From contig JADKJM010000003.1 of assembly GCA_016721005.1 (NCBI GenBank), positions 62,001 through 126,000 of the forward strand: a stretch of DNA of 64,000 nucleotides, in the 5' to 3' direction. Positions 17,439 through 26,445 of this stretch are shown here, piece by piece. The translations under genes and the position numbers were made by a program. Origin of the DNA: Flavobacteriales bacterium. Its GTDB lineage: Bacteria > Bacteroidota > Bacteroidia > Flavobacteriales_F > PHOS-HE28. Under the pieces are notes generated by a model. That model worked only from the letters and a program-made list of their open reading frames with translations, did not search any database and was not told where the DNA came from. How positions within the stretch are numbered: the stretch's first letter is position 1; every line of letters begins with the position of its first letter.

Positions 17439-18883
17439 GCAAAGGCATTCGGGTCTCAGCCATCATCGCTTCGTCGGTCGCCATTGCCGTGGCCATGCTC
17501 TACTTCCGGGTCCGGCACGAGGCGATGAAGGAGAGCATGTCGTGGTCCGGACCGCCGGTTCATCATGATCTGGACAAGTTCACGGACGATACGCTGAGGG
17601 TACTCATGTTGCGGGATCCGTTGGTGTGGGAGGAGCATCCGCGTGGTACATCAGGACTCGAATTCGAATTGCTACAACGATTCGCCAAGCGCAGGAAAAT
17701 GACGTTGGCTGTCGTGCCGTTCGATCATCCGGATAGCCTGTTGAAGGCCTTGTGGCAGGGCCGTGGTGATCTGGGTGCAGCGCAGTTCGTGCAGCGCAAG
17801 GAATGGCAGGGGCACTTCAGTATCAGTGGGTCCTACATGGCCGTTGCACCGATCCTCGCCAACCCAAGGGAACGACCTTCCAATGATCCCAAGTTCACCG
17901 CAACGGACACTGCATACTTCAGTGAGGCTTCGCCATTCGCGGTCATGCGCAAGAAAATAGGAAGACAACTCAATGGAACTGATCTTCTCCAGTCGGAAGG
18001 AACGGAGGACGACCTGTTGATCGATCTTGTCCTTGGAAAGAGGCGTGGCATCGTCCTATCGGATCTCCGGGCGAAGCACGAGGCGGTGCGTTTCCCGACC
18101 ATTGAATTCAGAGAGGTCAGTGGTCCTTCACAAGCGCTCTGCTTCGTCACGCGTTCTTCATCGCCGCAGCTATTGAAGGCCGTGAATGAATGGTTGATGG
18201 ATGAAGACGAAAGAGTGGTGATCGAACATCTCGCCCGGGCCTATGAGAATTCCGTGCCCACAGCGGGTCCGTTGCACGCAAGACGGATCAAAGGCGCAAG
18301 GGCCGATAGCATCTCTCCATTCGACGACCACTTCCGTGCGCATACCTCCACGGGCAGTTGGCGCTGGGAGTTGCTTGCCGCCATGGCATGGAAGGAAACG
18401 CGCTTCGACAGTACGGTGTCGAGCCATCGCGGCGCCATGGGGATCATGCAGTTCATGCCACGAACCGCTGAACGCCTAGGGCTCGATTCCACTTCCACCA
18501 TGGATGATCACATCAAGGCGGCGGTCCAGTACCTCGATCGGTTGGACATGATCTGGCTACGCGCCGTGCCGGACAAGGAGCAACGCCTGAAGTTCGTATT
18601 GGCCTCCTACAACGCAGGACCAGGCCATATCATTGATGGGCAACGCTTGGCTGAACAACTTGGTCTCGACCCGAAGGTGTGGGAAGGCAACGTGGAAGCC
18701 GCGGTGTTGCTCCTGGCCAAGCCACGTTTCTTCCTTCGGCCGGAAATGAAGAACGGTTACTGCAAGGGCAGCCAGGTGTTCCACTACGTACACGGGGTGC
18801 TCACGGTCTATGATCAGCTATGTGCGCGACCCGGTGGGAAAACGCGCAGAGGGGCCATTGCCACAGCGGAGCAGCGCCCGTGA
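17435..18883 (+). CDS. MltF-like lytic transglycosylase with solute-binding N-domain
   Basis: 482 residues. An N-terminal membrane anchor or signal (SAIIASSVAIAVAMLYF) is followed by a periplasmic binding-protein-like domain (~55-270, LRVLMLRDP, FELLQRFAKRR, GDLGAAQFVQR) and a C-terminal SLT domain (~310-450): AMAWKETRFD with the catalytic Glu, GAMGIMQFMP, and SYNAGPGH. This is the MltF architecture: cleavage of peptidoglycan with release of 1,6-anhydro-muropeptides in the periplasm. It overlaps the ACP hydrolase stop by ATGA, so translation is coupled. Confidence 0.85.
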   Translation: MSKGIRVSAIIASSVAIAVAMLYFRVRHEAMKESMSWSGPPVHHDLDKFTDDTLRVLMLRDPLVWEEHPRGTSGLEFELLQRFAKRRKMTLAVVPFDHPDSLLKALWQGRGDLGAAQFVQRKEWQGHFSISGSYMAVAPILANPRERPSNDPKFTATDTAYFSEASPFAVMRKKIGRQLNGTDLLQSEGTEDDLLIDLVLGKRRGIVLSDLRAKHEAVRFPTIEFREVSGPSQALCFVTRSSSPQLLKAVNEWLMDEDERVVIEHLARAYENSVPTAGPLHARRIKGARADSISPFDDHFRAHTSTGSWRWELLAAMAWKETRFDSTVSSHRGAMGIMQFMPRTAERLGLDSTSTMDDHIKAAVQYLDRLDMIWLRAVPDKEQRLKFVLASYNAGPGHIIDGQRLAEQLGLDPKVWEGNVEAAVLLLAKPRFFLRPEMKNGYCKGSQVFHYVHGVLTVYDQLCARPGGKTRRGAIATAEQRP

Positions 18884-19010
18884 GCCGGTTGCGGCAGAAT
18901 TCCATCGATCAGCATTCCGACCTTGGCCCCATGCTGGACGGCCTTGGTCGGTTGAGTGTTCTTCCTTTGTTCGATTCACGCCTTCTTTGCATTCGACCAA
19001 CCCCTCTCCT

Positions 19011-20792
19011 ATGAATCGTTTTACCACGACAGTCGCGCTCGTACTTGGCAGTTTGACCATGATGGGCCAGACCCGGCAGGATCTTCCGCATACCCTCGCC
19101 CCGGATGAGGTGCCGTTGATCCCGGCCTATCGCGATAGCCGGGCGAATGCAGGTCGTGGGATCGTTACCCCGCCCACCTTCACGCCGCGCACCATGGCGG
19201 AATGGGAGGAGATACAGACCCTGGTGATCACGTGGACGACGTACCCCGGTATCCTGAAGCAGATCGTACGCGCAGCAAAGGAGGAATGCGAGGTGCTGAT
19301 CGTGTGCAGCGATCAGAACAGTGTGACAAGCTACCTGCAGAATGCGAGCAACGGTGGTCCGATCACGGACCTGGACAACATCACCTTCCTTGAAGGACCT
19401 TACAACAGTGTGTGGACGCGGGATTTCGGCCCGGAGTGCATCTACGAGAACGAGGTGGATTCGCTCTACCTGCTGGATTGGATCTACAATCGTCCGCGCC
19501 CGCAGGACGATGCGATGAGCGACATCATCGGTACGGCCAAGGGGATCAATGTGTACAGTTCCTCACAGGCGCCGTATGACCTCGTTCACACCGGGGGCAA
19601 TTTCATGGCGGATGGTTTCGGTACCGCCTTCAGCAGTGAACTGGTGTTGGATGAGAATGGCCCGAACGGCCAGTACAACCAGACCGTGAAGACCACCGCG
19701 CAAGTGAAGACCCTGATGGACCAATGGATGGGGATCACCCCGGATCGCTATGTGCTCATGAACACGTTGCCGTACGATGTCATCCACCACATCGACATGC
19801 ACATGAAGCTCATTGATGAGGAAACGCTGCTCATCGGTGAGTTCCCCGTGGGCCAGAGCGATGGTCCGCAAATGGAGAGCAACCTCCAAGCGATCCTGGC
19901 CGATCACAACTCCGTCTTCGGTACACCGTACCGCATCGTTCGTGTGCCGATGCCGAGCGGTACCGGTGCGTCCTATCCACCCAGCGCCAGCTACCGCACA
20001 TACGCGAACAACGTCTTCGTGAACAAGACCGTGATCGTACCCACCTATCGGGAGGAGTATGACACCACCGGGTTGCGGATCCTCGCCGAGTCACTTCCCG
20101 GTTACACGATCGTACCGATCGATTGCGACAACAGCCCGGAGAATATCATCAGCGCGAGCGGCGCGATCCATTGCATCACCAAGGGCATCGGCGTGAACGA
20201 TCCGTTGCTGATCCGGCACCAGCGCCTCACGGATACATACGAGACCGTGGTGCCTTACCAAGTGGAGGCCTACATCCGACATCGCAGCGGGATCGCTTCA
20301 GCGGAAATGTTCTGGACCACGGATCTCGCATCCGCCTTCAACAGTGTACCGATGGTGGCCGGAGCGAATGACAACTGGAGCGCCGCGATCCCTGCCCAAG
20401 CGGCCGGAACCGTGGTGTACTACTACATCCATGCGACCGCGAACAGCGGCAAGCAACAGGTGCGCCCGATCGTGGCACCGGATGGATGGTGGAAATTCCG
20501 CGTGCTGGACATCGGCTCCGGCATCGTCGATGCAGGCGGTCCGGTGATCACGGAGGTCTTCCCGAACCCCAGCAGCAGCATCCTCGCCATCACCGTGGCC
20601 GACACCGGTGGCGAGCGTGTCCTCATCACACTGCGCGATGCACTCGGTCGTGAGGTGATGCGGATCCAGAACGGACCGATGCATCAGGATCAGCGCGCGT
20701 TCGCGGATCTCACCGCACTCGCTGAAGGCGCGTACATGTTAGTGGTGGAGAGTGCGAAGGGAAGGAGTACCACCAAGGTGTTGAAGAACTGA
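19011..20792 (+). CDS. T9SS-exported deiminase, PPAD-like architecture (agmatine deiminase/PAD superfamily)
   Basis: 593 residues from ATG 19011, chosen for the signal peptide ending near MMGQ; an upstream in-frame ATG lies inside the previous gene. The PAD_porph catalytic domain spans ~30-400 with WTRDFGP (Asp138), GGN (195-197), IHHIDMH (His260, Asp262) and AIHCIT (Cys388), so all guanidino-deiminase catalytic residues are present. An Ig-like domain (~410-510) and a T9SS type A tail (VFPNPSSS, GAYMLVVES) follow. Signal peptide, catalytic domain, Ig-like domain and sorting tail are the layout of Porphyromonas gingivalis peptidylarginine deiminase; cytoplasmic agmatine deiminases lack the Ig-like domain and tail. 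Substrate (protein arginine, free arginine or agmatine) is not decided. Confidence 0.82.
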   Translation: MNRFTTTVALVLGSLTMMGQTRQDLPHTLAPDEVPLIPAYRDSRANAGRGIVTPPTFTPRTMAEWEEIQTLVITWTTYPGILKQIVRAAKEECEVLIVCSDQNSVTSYLQNASNGGPITDLDNITFLEGPYNSVWTRDFGPECIYENEVDSLYLLDWIYNRPRPQDDAMSDIIGTAKGINVYSSSQAPYDLVHTGGNFMADGFGTAFSSELVLDENGPNGQYNQTVKTTAQVKTLMDQWMGITPDRYVLMNTLPYDVIHHIDMHMKLIDEETLLIGEFPVGQSDGPQMESNLQAILADHNSVFGTPYRIVRVPMPSGTGASYPPSASYRTYANNVFVNKTVIVPTYREEYDTTGLRILAESLPGYTIVPIDCDNSPENIISASGAIHCITKGIGVNDPLLIRHQRLTDTYETVVPYQVEAYIRHRSGIASAEMFWTTDLASAFNSVPMVAGANDNWSAAIPAQAAGTVVYYYIHATANSGKQQVRPIVAPDGWWKFRVLDIGSGIVDAGGPVITEVFPNPSSSILAITVADTGGERVLITLRDALGREVMRIQNGPMHQDQRAFADLTALAEGAYMLVVESAKGRSTTKVLKN

Positions 20793-20811
20793 TCGGAACA
20801 GTCCGACAACC

Positions 20812-20840
20812 AAGAAGCCCCGGTGATCCCGGGGCTTCTT
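20812..20840. terminator. Bidirectional intrinsic terminator between convergent genes
   Basis: A 12-bp perfect stem (AAGAAGCCCCGG with its complement) and a 5-base loop lie between the stops at 20792 (+) and 20864 (-). Both arms end in A/T bases, so it can serve both genes. Confidence 0.8.
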
Positions 20841-20863
20841 CGTTCATCAGTACTCAGGAGCGA

Positions 20864-23026
20864 TCACTCCTTGATGAAGCGGCCGATCGCGCGACCGTCG
20901 CCCAGCAACACATAACTACCCGGTGCAAGGCCAGCAAGATCCAGTTGTGCGCTGGTGGCACCTTGCGTATTCGTGATCATCATGGTACGACCTTGAAGAT
21001 CCACCACGGTGAGCGTGGAGATCCCCGCCAAAGGTTGAACGGTCGATCGGTCATGCGCCGGTACCGGGGAAATGTGCGTGGTGCTCACCTCTTCCATCGG
21101 TGGTATGCCCAGTGAGAAATCACCCTCCAAGCAAATGGTATAGGTCCCGGCAACCGGTCCACCACCATTCCAGATCCGCAAAAGGAGATCGGTGTTCGGC
21201 GGTACCATGTCCAGTTGGATCGGGGCGCTGACATTATTCCAACAGGCGACGTATGCCGGTGCATCGCAGGCGGTGTAGATGGCCGCATTGATGGTTCCTG
21301 CGGTGATGGCCTCCAGGATGAGCGTGAGGTTCTGCGTCCACCCGCTGTTGAAGGCGTACCAAGTATCCACGATGTTGCCGAACGGGTCACACGGTGGATT
21401 CCCGAAGGCGGGAGCGAACACGCATTCGGTGGTGCCGGTGCTCGCCTCGCAGCCGCCCGTGGGTTGTACGGTCAGCAGCGTAGCACCCGGACAATCATCG
21501 TTCTCCACGGCTACGCAGGCGACACTGCACGTCATGGTCAAGCTGAATGGTCCTTGGTTCTGGCCGTAGCCATGCACCAGCACCAGGTATTCCGTTCCGC
21601 TGGTGGTCTGCAGATCCACCCGGCTTGCATTGGCTGCGCAACCCGGGGCATCATCCCCGCCCACCACGCATACCGGTGCGGAACAACCGCCGCTGAACAC
21701 GCTGATCTTGGTGTCATACGCGTTACCGCCGCATGTGCTCAAGGAAACAACCTGGCCATCACCGGTGAACGTGTACCACACGCCGCTCGTGGTCACATTG
21801 GCCGCACCACATGCAGGTAAGGCGGTGAAGGATCCATTGGTCGTGTTCCCCGGAACACTCGCTCCGCAAGCGATCGGGAGCGCGCCGCCGCAGAGTGCGT
21901 TCACCGCTGGGGGCGTCGCCAAGGTGGTGAAGGCCACGGGTCCCACCGTTGTGCTCACATCGCCTCCGCCGCAATCCTCCGTGATCAGGATCTCATAGTC
22001 GGTGGCGAGGGTCAGGCCGGTGATCACCACAGGAGGGCCGTCCACCCCAACGATGCCGGTGATCACCGTACCGGTTCCCGGCGTGAAACCCGTCGGGCCG
22101 TATTCAATGCTGTACGTGGAACTCGTGTTGTCCGAGGACCACGTTACGGTGGCGCTCACATCCAACGGTGAGATGATGATGTTCTGCGGCACCCCACAAC
22201 TCACGCAACTCACACTCAATTCGAAATCACCCGTTTGGCCATCATAGCCCTGCACAAGCACATGATAAGTGGTTCCGGATGTGCCATTGAACACCACGTT
22301 GCTGCACAACACGCCACCGACGATATCGTCGTTGCCCGTCACGCATACCAGTGCATCACACGCCCCGCTGTACACGTTCAGCCGGGTGTCGTACGCACTG
22401 TTCGGGCAGGTGCTCACCGTGATCTGCGCATCCTCCCCTTCGAATGTGTACCACACACCCGGCGCTGTGATGTCCGTGCCACAGGCCGGAGCGGTATCCC
22501 CGGTCGCGCCGACCGTTGTGCCCGATACGGTCTGGCCGCAGGTCATGGGCAGCGCACCGTTGCATACGTCGAAGGTCATCGGTGTGCAGGTCACGGCCAG
22601 GTCGAAAGTGCCCGTGGCCCCGTTGTAGCCCTGCACAAGGATGTAGTACGTAGTGCCTTCCATCGCTGCGAATCCGAAGCTGCTGCACAACCCGACACCT
22701 GCGGTATCGTCGTTCCCACCCACGCAGGTGATCACCCCGCAGAAGCCTTGGTACACATTCAACTTCGTGTCGTAGCTGTTGTTCGGACAGGTGGTCACGA
22801 TCACTTGTGCGTTCGTTCCCTCCAACACGTACCACACACCCGGCGCCGTGATCGTGACGCCACAGGCCAGGGCCTCGTCCGGGAATGCCGATGCGGTACT
22901 TCCGCTCAGTGTCTGTCCGCAGGAGATCGTGATCGCTGAGGCGCATTCATCGTTGGGTGCTTGAGCCCTACTGGAAATTGAAGAGAGAAGCAAGGCAGCT
23001 ACAGCAGCCGTGGAAAGTCGGAGCAT
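20864..23026 (-). CDS. T9SS-sorted multi-domain secreted protein with FN3 domain
   Basis: 720 residues from ATG 23026 (signal peptide MLRLSTAAVAALLLSS, cleavage near SRAQ). Three copies of a ~120-residue module (APNDECASAITISCGQ, FDVCNGALPMTCGQ, NALCGGALPIACG) carry GVWYxxxG, STCxxxxYDTK/R, and VYxGxC motifs. One fibronectin type III domain (VPQNIIISPLDVSATVTW) sits between modules 2 and 3. A fourth divergent module and a T9SS tail (ISPVPAHDRS, LQGRTMMI, GSYVLLGDGR) end the protein. No catalytic motif was seen; an extracellular adhesin is inferred. It stands alone, convergent with the deiminase gene. Confidence 0.83.
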   Translation of the reverse strand: MLRLSTAAVAALLLSSISSRAQAPNDECASAITISCGQTLSGSTASAFPDEALACGVTITAPGVWYVLEGTNAQVIVTTCPNNSYDTKLNVYQGFCGVITCVGGNDDTAGVGLCSSFGFAAMEGTTYYILVQGYNGATGTFDLAVTCTPMTFDVCNGALPMTCGQTVSGTTVGATGDTAPACGTDITAPGVWYTFEGEDAQITVSTCPNSAYDTRLNVYSGACDALVCVTGNDDIVGGVLCSNVVFNGTSGTTYHVLVQGYDGQTGDFELSVSCVSCGVPQNIIISPLDVSATVTWSSDNTSSTYSIEYGPTGFTPGTGTVITGIVGVDGPPVVITGLTLATDYEILITEDCGGGDVSTTVGPVAFTTLATPPAVNALCGGALPIACGASVPGNTTNGSFTALPACGAANVTTSGVWYTFTGDGQVVSLSTCGGNAYDTKISVFSGGCSAPVCVVGGDDAPGCAANASRVDLQTTSGTEYLVLVHGYGQNQGPFSLTMTCSVACVAVENDDCPGATLLTVQPTGGCEASTGTTECVFAPAFGNPPCDPFGNIVDTWYAFNSGWTQNLTLILEAITAGTINAAIYTACDAPAYVACWNNVSAPIQLDMVPPNTDLLLRIWNGGGPVAGTYTICLEGDFSLGIPPMEEVSTTHISPVPAHDRSTVQPLAGISTLTVVDLQGRTMMITNTQGATSAQLDLAGLAPGSYVLLGDGRAIGRFIKE

Positions 23027-23099
23027 GTGTGATGGGATGGTCGGTGAAGATATCCGTCGCCTTCCGACCGCACGGATGGCTTTGAAAAGACCCAAGCGG

Positions 23100-23194
23100 C
23101 CGCAGATGGCGTAGATGGCGCGGATGTAATGCAGGTGGGTTCGGACCGTATGCAGTGTGCTGGATCCTATCCGCGTCATCTGCGCCATCTGCGG
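23100..23194. repeat. Imperfect 26-bp inverted repeat of an interspersed type
   Basis: Arms at 23100-23125 and 23169-23194 match with two mismatches and enclose 43 bases. Each arm is itself built from GATGGCG-like repeats (CCGCAGATGGCG, GATGGCGCGGAT). It fills the gap upstream of the start at 23026. Sequences of this type occur as multicopy intergenic elements in many bacterial genomes; genomic copy number cannot be seen here. Confidence 0.6.
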
Positions 23195-23228
23195 CTAGGC
23201 ATTCATCCATGTTATCCTGCGCTCGGGC

Positions 23229-23984
23229 TCACTTCGTCCGTGGGGCTTTGCGCCGCGCCGGATCCTCATGGAAGTAATACCGCAGATCCACGGTGAGGTA
23301 GCTGCCGTTCAACGTGGTACGCACGGTATGCGTGCTGATGGCGGGTGGCCCGCGATAGGTCCAGGTCATGTCCGCGACCGCCATATCATTGAACGGGCGG
23401 TGGTAAGTAGCGCCGAGGTAGAAGGTGCCTGACTTGTAGGTACGGTACTCCACGCCGATGTTCCCGATCACACCGCCCTGCGCCCAGTTCTTCCGGAAGA
23501 TCCGCGCACGTCCGGCCGCATCGGCCATGAAGCCCTCCGCATCGCTTGGATAGAAATCCATGGACGCTCCCAATGCCGTGTTCATCCATGCGCGCTCTCC
23601 GAGCCGGATGAACACAAGACCCATGATCGGCATTTCATACCCCACGTACTTCATGGTGCCCGTGGCATCGAAGCCGCTCGTATCATTCACGATGCGGAAC
23701 GAATAGCGCCGTTGGATCTGCCCGATCCCTGTCTCGAACGAGATCATGTTCGTGACCCCCACGCGCACGTTCATCCCGAAGGCGATACCGCCCTGGAGGT
23801 TCATGGTGTACCGCACATGGTCGATCTCCTCTGCGGTGTTCCGGTCGAAGTAGTCCAAGGCGATCACCGGTTTCACCTGTAAGCCCAAGGTCGTGACGCC
23901 GCGCTGGGCCACTGCGGACGGTACCATGGCAATGAGTCCAGTGGCCAGAACGATGGCGGATCGGGATCTCCTTAGGAGGAACAT
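23229..23984 (-). CDS. Outer-membrane beta-barrel-like protein
   Basis: 251 residues from ATG 23984 (signal peptide MFLLRRSRSAIVLATG, cleavage near AVAQ). The rest alternates short amphipathic strands (GLQVKPVIALDYF, GGIAFGMNVRVGV, YFLGATYHRPF-like segments) and ends VDLRYYFHED followed by a short basic tail. No family was recognised with certainty; it resembles PorT/OmpA-type barrels of Bacteroidota. A CATCTTTG box 9 bases upstream is a plausible promoter element. The next gene (24077-24664) is in the same direction. Confidence 0.65.
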   Translation of the reverse strand: MFLLRRSRSAIVLATGLIAMVPSAVAQRGVTTLGLQVKPVIALDYFDRNTAEEIDHVRYTMNLQGGIAFGMNVRVGVTNMISFETGIGQIQRRYSFRIVNDTSGFDATGTMKYVGYEMPIMGLVFIRLGERAWMNTALGASMDFYPSDAEGFMADAAGRARIFRKNWAQGGVIGNIGVEYRTYKSGTFYLGATYHRPFNDMAVADMTWTYRGPPAISTHTVRTTLNGSYLTVDLRYYFHEDPARRKAPRTK

Positions 23985-24076
23985 GGTGCGCTCAAAGATG
24001 CCTACGAGTGGCTTGGCGTGAGGACCGCGCAAAGACGAACGGTCCATTCCGCACAAGGAACGTACAGGCTCGGCCA

Positions 24077-24664
24077 TTATTCCGTCAACCACGTGCTCAC
24101 TTGATCCAGCGGCTTGCGCTGCCCTTTGGGCCATTCACCCTCCGGGTAACCGATGAAGAGCAGCCCCAATGCTTGGTCGTTCGGGCCGAGGCCGAGGAAG
24201 TCGCGCATTTCCGATCCCATGGCTACGCCGCTGGTGGCCCAGAATGCACCAAGACCATATGCCGCGCAGGTCAGTTGCATGTTCTGCACGGCACAGGCCA
24301 CGGCCAATTGTTCGTCGCGTTCACTGATCTTGCCGTTCGGATCGCGCACCATGCCCAACCCGATCACCACCGTGCTTTGCAATGGACGTTGGGTGATATT
24401 GTCGAATTTCCGTTGCAGGAATTTCTCCGGAGCGGTCGTGCGGCGATACGTTTCGCCGAGGAAGGAGGAAAGCCGTGTACGCGCAGTGCCGGTGAACACG
24501 GTGAACCGCCATGGCTGCGTCATGCCATGCGTGGGCGCCCACGTGCCGTTGGTGAGAATGCGCTCCACCAGTTCGCGATGGACCTCACGCGGTGAATAGT
24601 CCTTCGGATGGATCGTCCGTCGTTGGCGGATGAGTTCGCTGATCTCGCTGATACTGAATTTCAT
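24077..24664 (-). CDS. Nitroreductase family protein (YdjA-like)
   Basis: 195 residues from ATG 24664. Motifs of the FMN-dependent family: IRQRRTIHP near the N-terminus, NGTWAPTHGMTQPWRF (FMN phosphate and isoalloxazine contacts), AVACAVQNMQLTCAAYGLGAFW and a C-terminal GYPEGEWPKGQRKPLD. The short length and APTHG motif suit the YdjA subgroup. Cytoplasmic NAD(P)H-dependent reductase; substrate unknown. A TCTCTTTG box lies a few bases upstream of the start. Confidence 0.85.
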   Translation of the reverse strand: MKFSISEISELIRQRRTIHPKDYSPREVHRELVERILTNGTWAPTHGMTQPWRFTVFTGTARTRLSSFLGETYRRTTAPEKFLQRKFDNITQRPLQSTVVIGLGMVRDPNGKISERDEQLAVACAVQNMQLTCAAYGLGAFWATSGVAMGSEMRDFLGLGPNDQALGLLFIGYPEGEWPKGQRKPLDQVSTWLTE

Positions 24665-24916
24665 GTGGCTGCAAAGAGAAGGGATCCGGAGGATACCGCG
24701 TTGGGGGCAGGTTGCGTACTGGACTTCCACAGGATTTGTTGGTCGGAGCACCTGTTCGGGCAACTCCTGATGACACGTGCAGTCCATGGGTGAGTGATCC
24801 ACATCAGGAGATCAACTACTGTCCGCCGCGCGATGGAACCTGCTGGCAGGAGAGCGGACGAGGTAACGCGCTGGGTTGGGAGGTGGAACGCGAATAGCGG
24901 TGGCTTACACCCCGGA

Positions 24917-25738
24917 CTATTTCTTCGCCTTCACCTTCACCGCCGTGGCGGAGAACACCATGTAGATGTCCAGGTAGGGTCGGATGCCGAGCGGTGCCTT
25001 GCGGTTCGCTTCAACGGGGATCACCAACAATTCCTTGTCGCCCCAATGTGCCAACCGATAGGCCTTGTACTTCTTGAATAGCGCCAGCTTGGGGTAGCGG
25101 TCCTGGAAGCTATCGATGCCATCGGGCCAGTTGCGTTCGTGGCTGCGGAAGATCACCGCTTCGATCTCGGCCTTGCTCAGTCCTTGCTTCTCCAGCGCTA
25201 CGAGTGCTTCCGGGTCATCCGAGAGGTCGTAGGTGGCGAAAACATCATCCGCCTTCAGGATCTGCGCGCTGGGCAGACCGCGCCACGCTGGTCCCTTGCT
25301 CGCGCGGGCCTTCGCAGGTATGTTATCGATCACTTCCACACCCCCGCTGCGGAACACCAGGTGGATGTCCTCCACGCTGCGCAGGTCGTCGGGCATGTGG
25401 AAATTGCCGATGGCGGGCAGGCTCACCAGAACAAAAGCACCTTCGTCCGTGGCGTACTCGCACATCAGGTAGGCCGTGTAATTCGCGAGGGCTGCGCGGT
25501 TCGCCATGCGGGCGCTATCGGTCCGCAATCCTATTGGCCAATGATCCTCGGTACTGTTGTGCTGGGCCTTGGCCATCACTTCGCTGTTCAGGCCAGCGGC
25601 CTGCATACCGGCTTGCGCCGCAGTGTTGCCCAGATCGGGCTTCAACACCAGCATGGTTGGATCCACGATGCGAACCGGCGTTTGGGCGGTGCCGATGAAC
25701 GGTAGAAGGACGATGCTGAGGAGAAGTGAACGGAACAT
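24917..25738 (-). CDS. Secreted protein of unknown function
   Basis: 273 residues from ATG 25738 (signal peptide MFRSLLLSIVLLPFIG, cleavage near GTAQ). I do not recognise the family. The mature part is mixed alpha/beta with NYTAYLMCEYAT, FVLVSLPAIGNFHMP, VHLVF-like strands, two similar halves containing YL/YR-A-..L, and RSHERNWPDG in the middle; no membrane segment, repeat or T9SS tail. TACCTTTTG, a TAnnnTTTG-like element, lies about 30 bases upstream. It is divergent from the peroxidase gene. Confidence 0.65.
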   Translation of the reverse strand: MFRSLLLSIVLLPFIGTAQTPVRIVDPTMLVLKPDLGNTAAQAGMQAAGLNSEVMAKAQHNSTEDHWPIGLRTDSARMANRAALANYTAYLMCEYATDEGAFVLVSLPAIGNFHMPDDLRSVEDIHLVFRSGGVEVIDNIPAKARASKGPAWRGLPSAQILKADDVFATYDLSDDPEALVALEKQGLSKAEIEAVIFRSHERNWPDGIDSFQDRYPKLALFKKYKAYRLAHWGDKELLVIPVEANRKAPLGIRPYLDIYMVFSATAVKVKAKK

Positions 25739-25875
25739 GGGCGCGTTGTACGGTTGAAGCGCGCAAAAGGTAACATCACGACCCAAGGGATCCTGATGGT
25801 CAAAGCGGATCGAGCGCGCGTGTCAGTTGTTCACCGGACAATGCGGAACTTCGCCGACCCGTGCCACAACGAACC

Positions 25876-26445
25876 ATGTACCATATGCTCCTATTCTCCT
25901 TCCTCGGTCTGTTCGGCTGTTTCAAAGGAGCGCGCACACCCGACCCGGGTGCGGTCGCGCCCACGGCCAGCTTCCATGCGCTCGCCGCGACGGACATCCA
26001 CGGCAAACCGTTCGACTTCTCCACACTGAAAGGCAAGAAGGTGATCGTGGTGAACACCGCGAGCGAATGTGGCTACACCCCACAATATGCGCAGTTGCAG
26101 GAACTGTACGACACCTACAAGGAGAAGGGCTTGGTGATCATCGGCTTTCCGTGCGATCAGTTCGGCGGGCAGGAACCGGGCACTGAGGTGGAGATCGAAG
26201 CCTTCTGCCAGAAGAATTACAAGGTGACCTTTCCGATGATGAGCAAGGTGAAGGTGAAAGGCGATGGCCAGCACGCGGTGTATCAATGGCTCACATCGAA
26301 GGCATTGAACGGAGCCATGGACGCCACGGTGAAGTGGAACTTCCACAAGTTCCTCGTGGATGAGGAGGGCCATTTGGTGATGTCCCTTGAAAGCGGTGTA
26401 AGTCCGTTGGATGAGCGTGTGTTGAATTGGCTCGACGGCAAATGA
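25876..26445 (+). CDS. Glutathione peroxidase-family lipoprotein
   Basis: 189 residues from ATG 25876; the N-terminus MLLFSFLGLFGC looks like a short lipoprotein signal with Cys after LFG. The thioredoxin-fold peroxidase domain has NTASECGYTPQY (peroxidatic Cys), FPCDQFGGQEPG (Gln) and WNFHKFLVD (Trp), the three conserved active-site boxes. Bacterial members usually use thioredoxin or low-molecular-weight thiols rather than glutathione. Its stop overlaps the start of bshB1 (ATGA), which links it to bacillithiol metabolism by context. Confidence 0.88.
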   Translation: MYHMLLFSFLGLFGCFKGARTPDPGAVAPTASFHALAATDIHGKPFDFSTLKGKKVIVVNTASECGYTPQYAQLQELYDTYKEKGLVIIGFPCDQFGGQEPGTEVEIEAFCQKNYKVTFPMMSKVKVKGDGQHAVYQWLTSKALNGAMDATVKWNFHKFLVDEEGHLVMSLESGVSPLDERVLNWLDGK

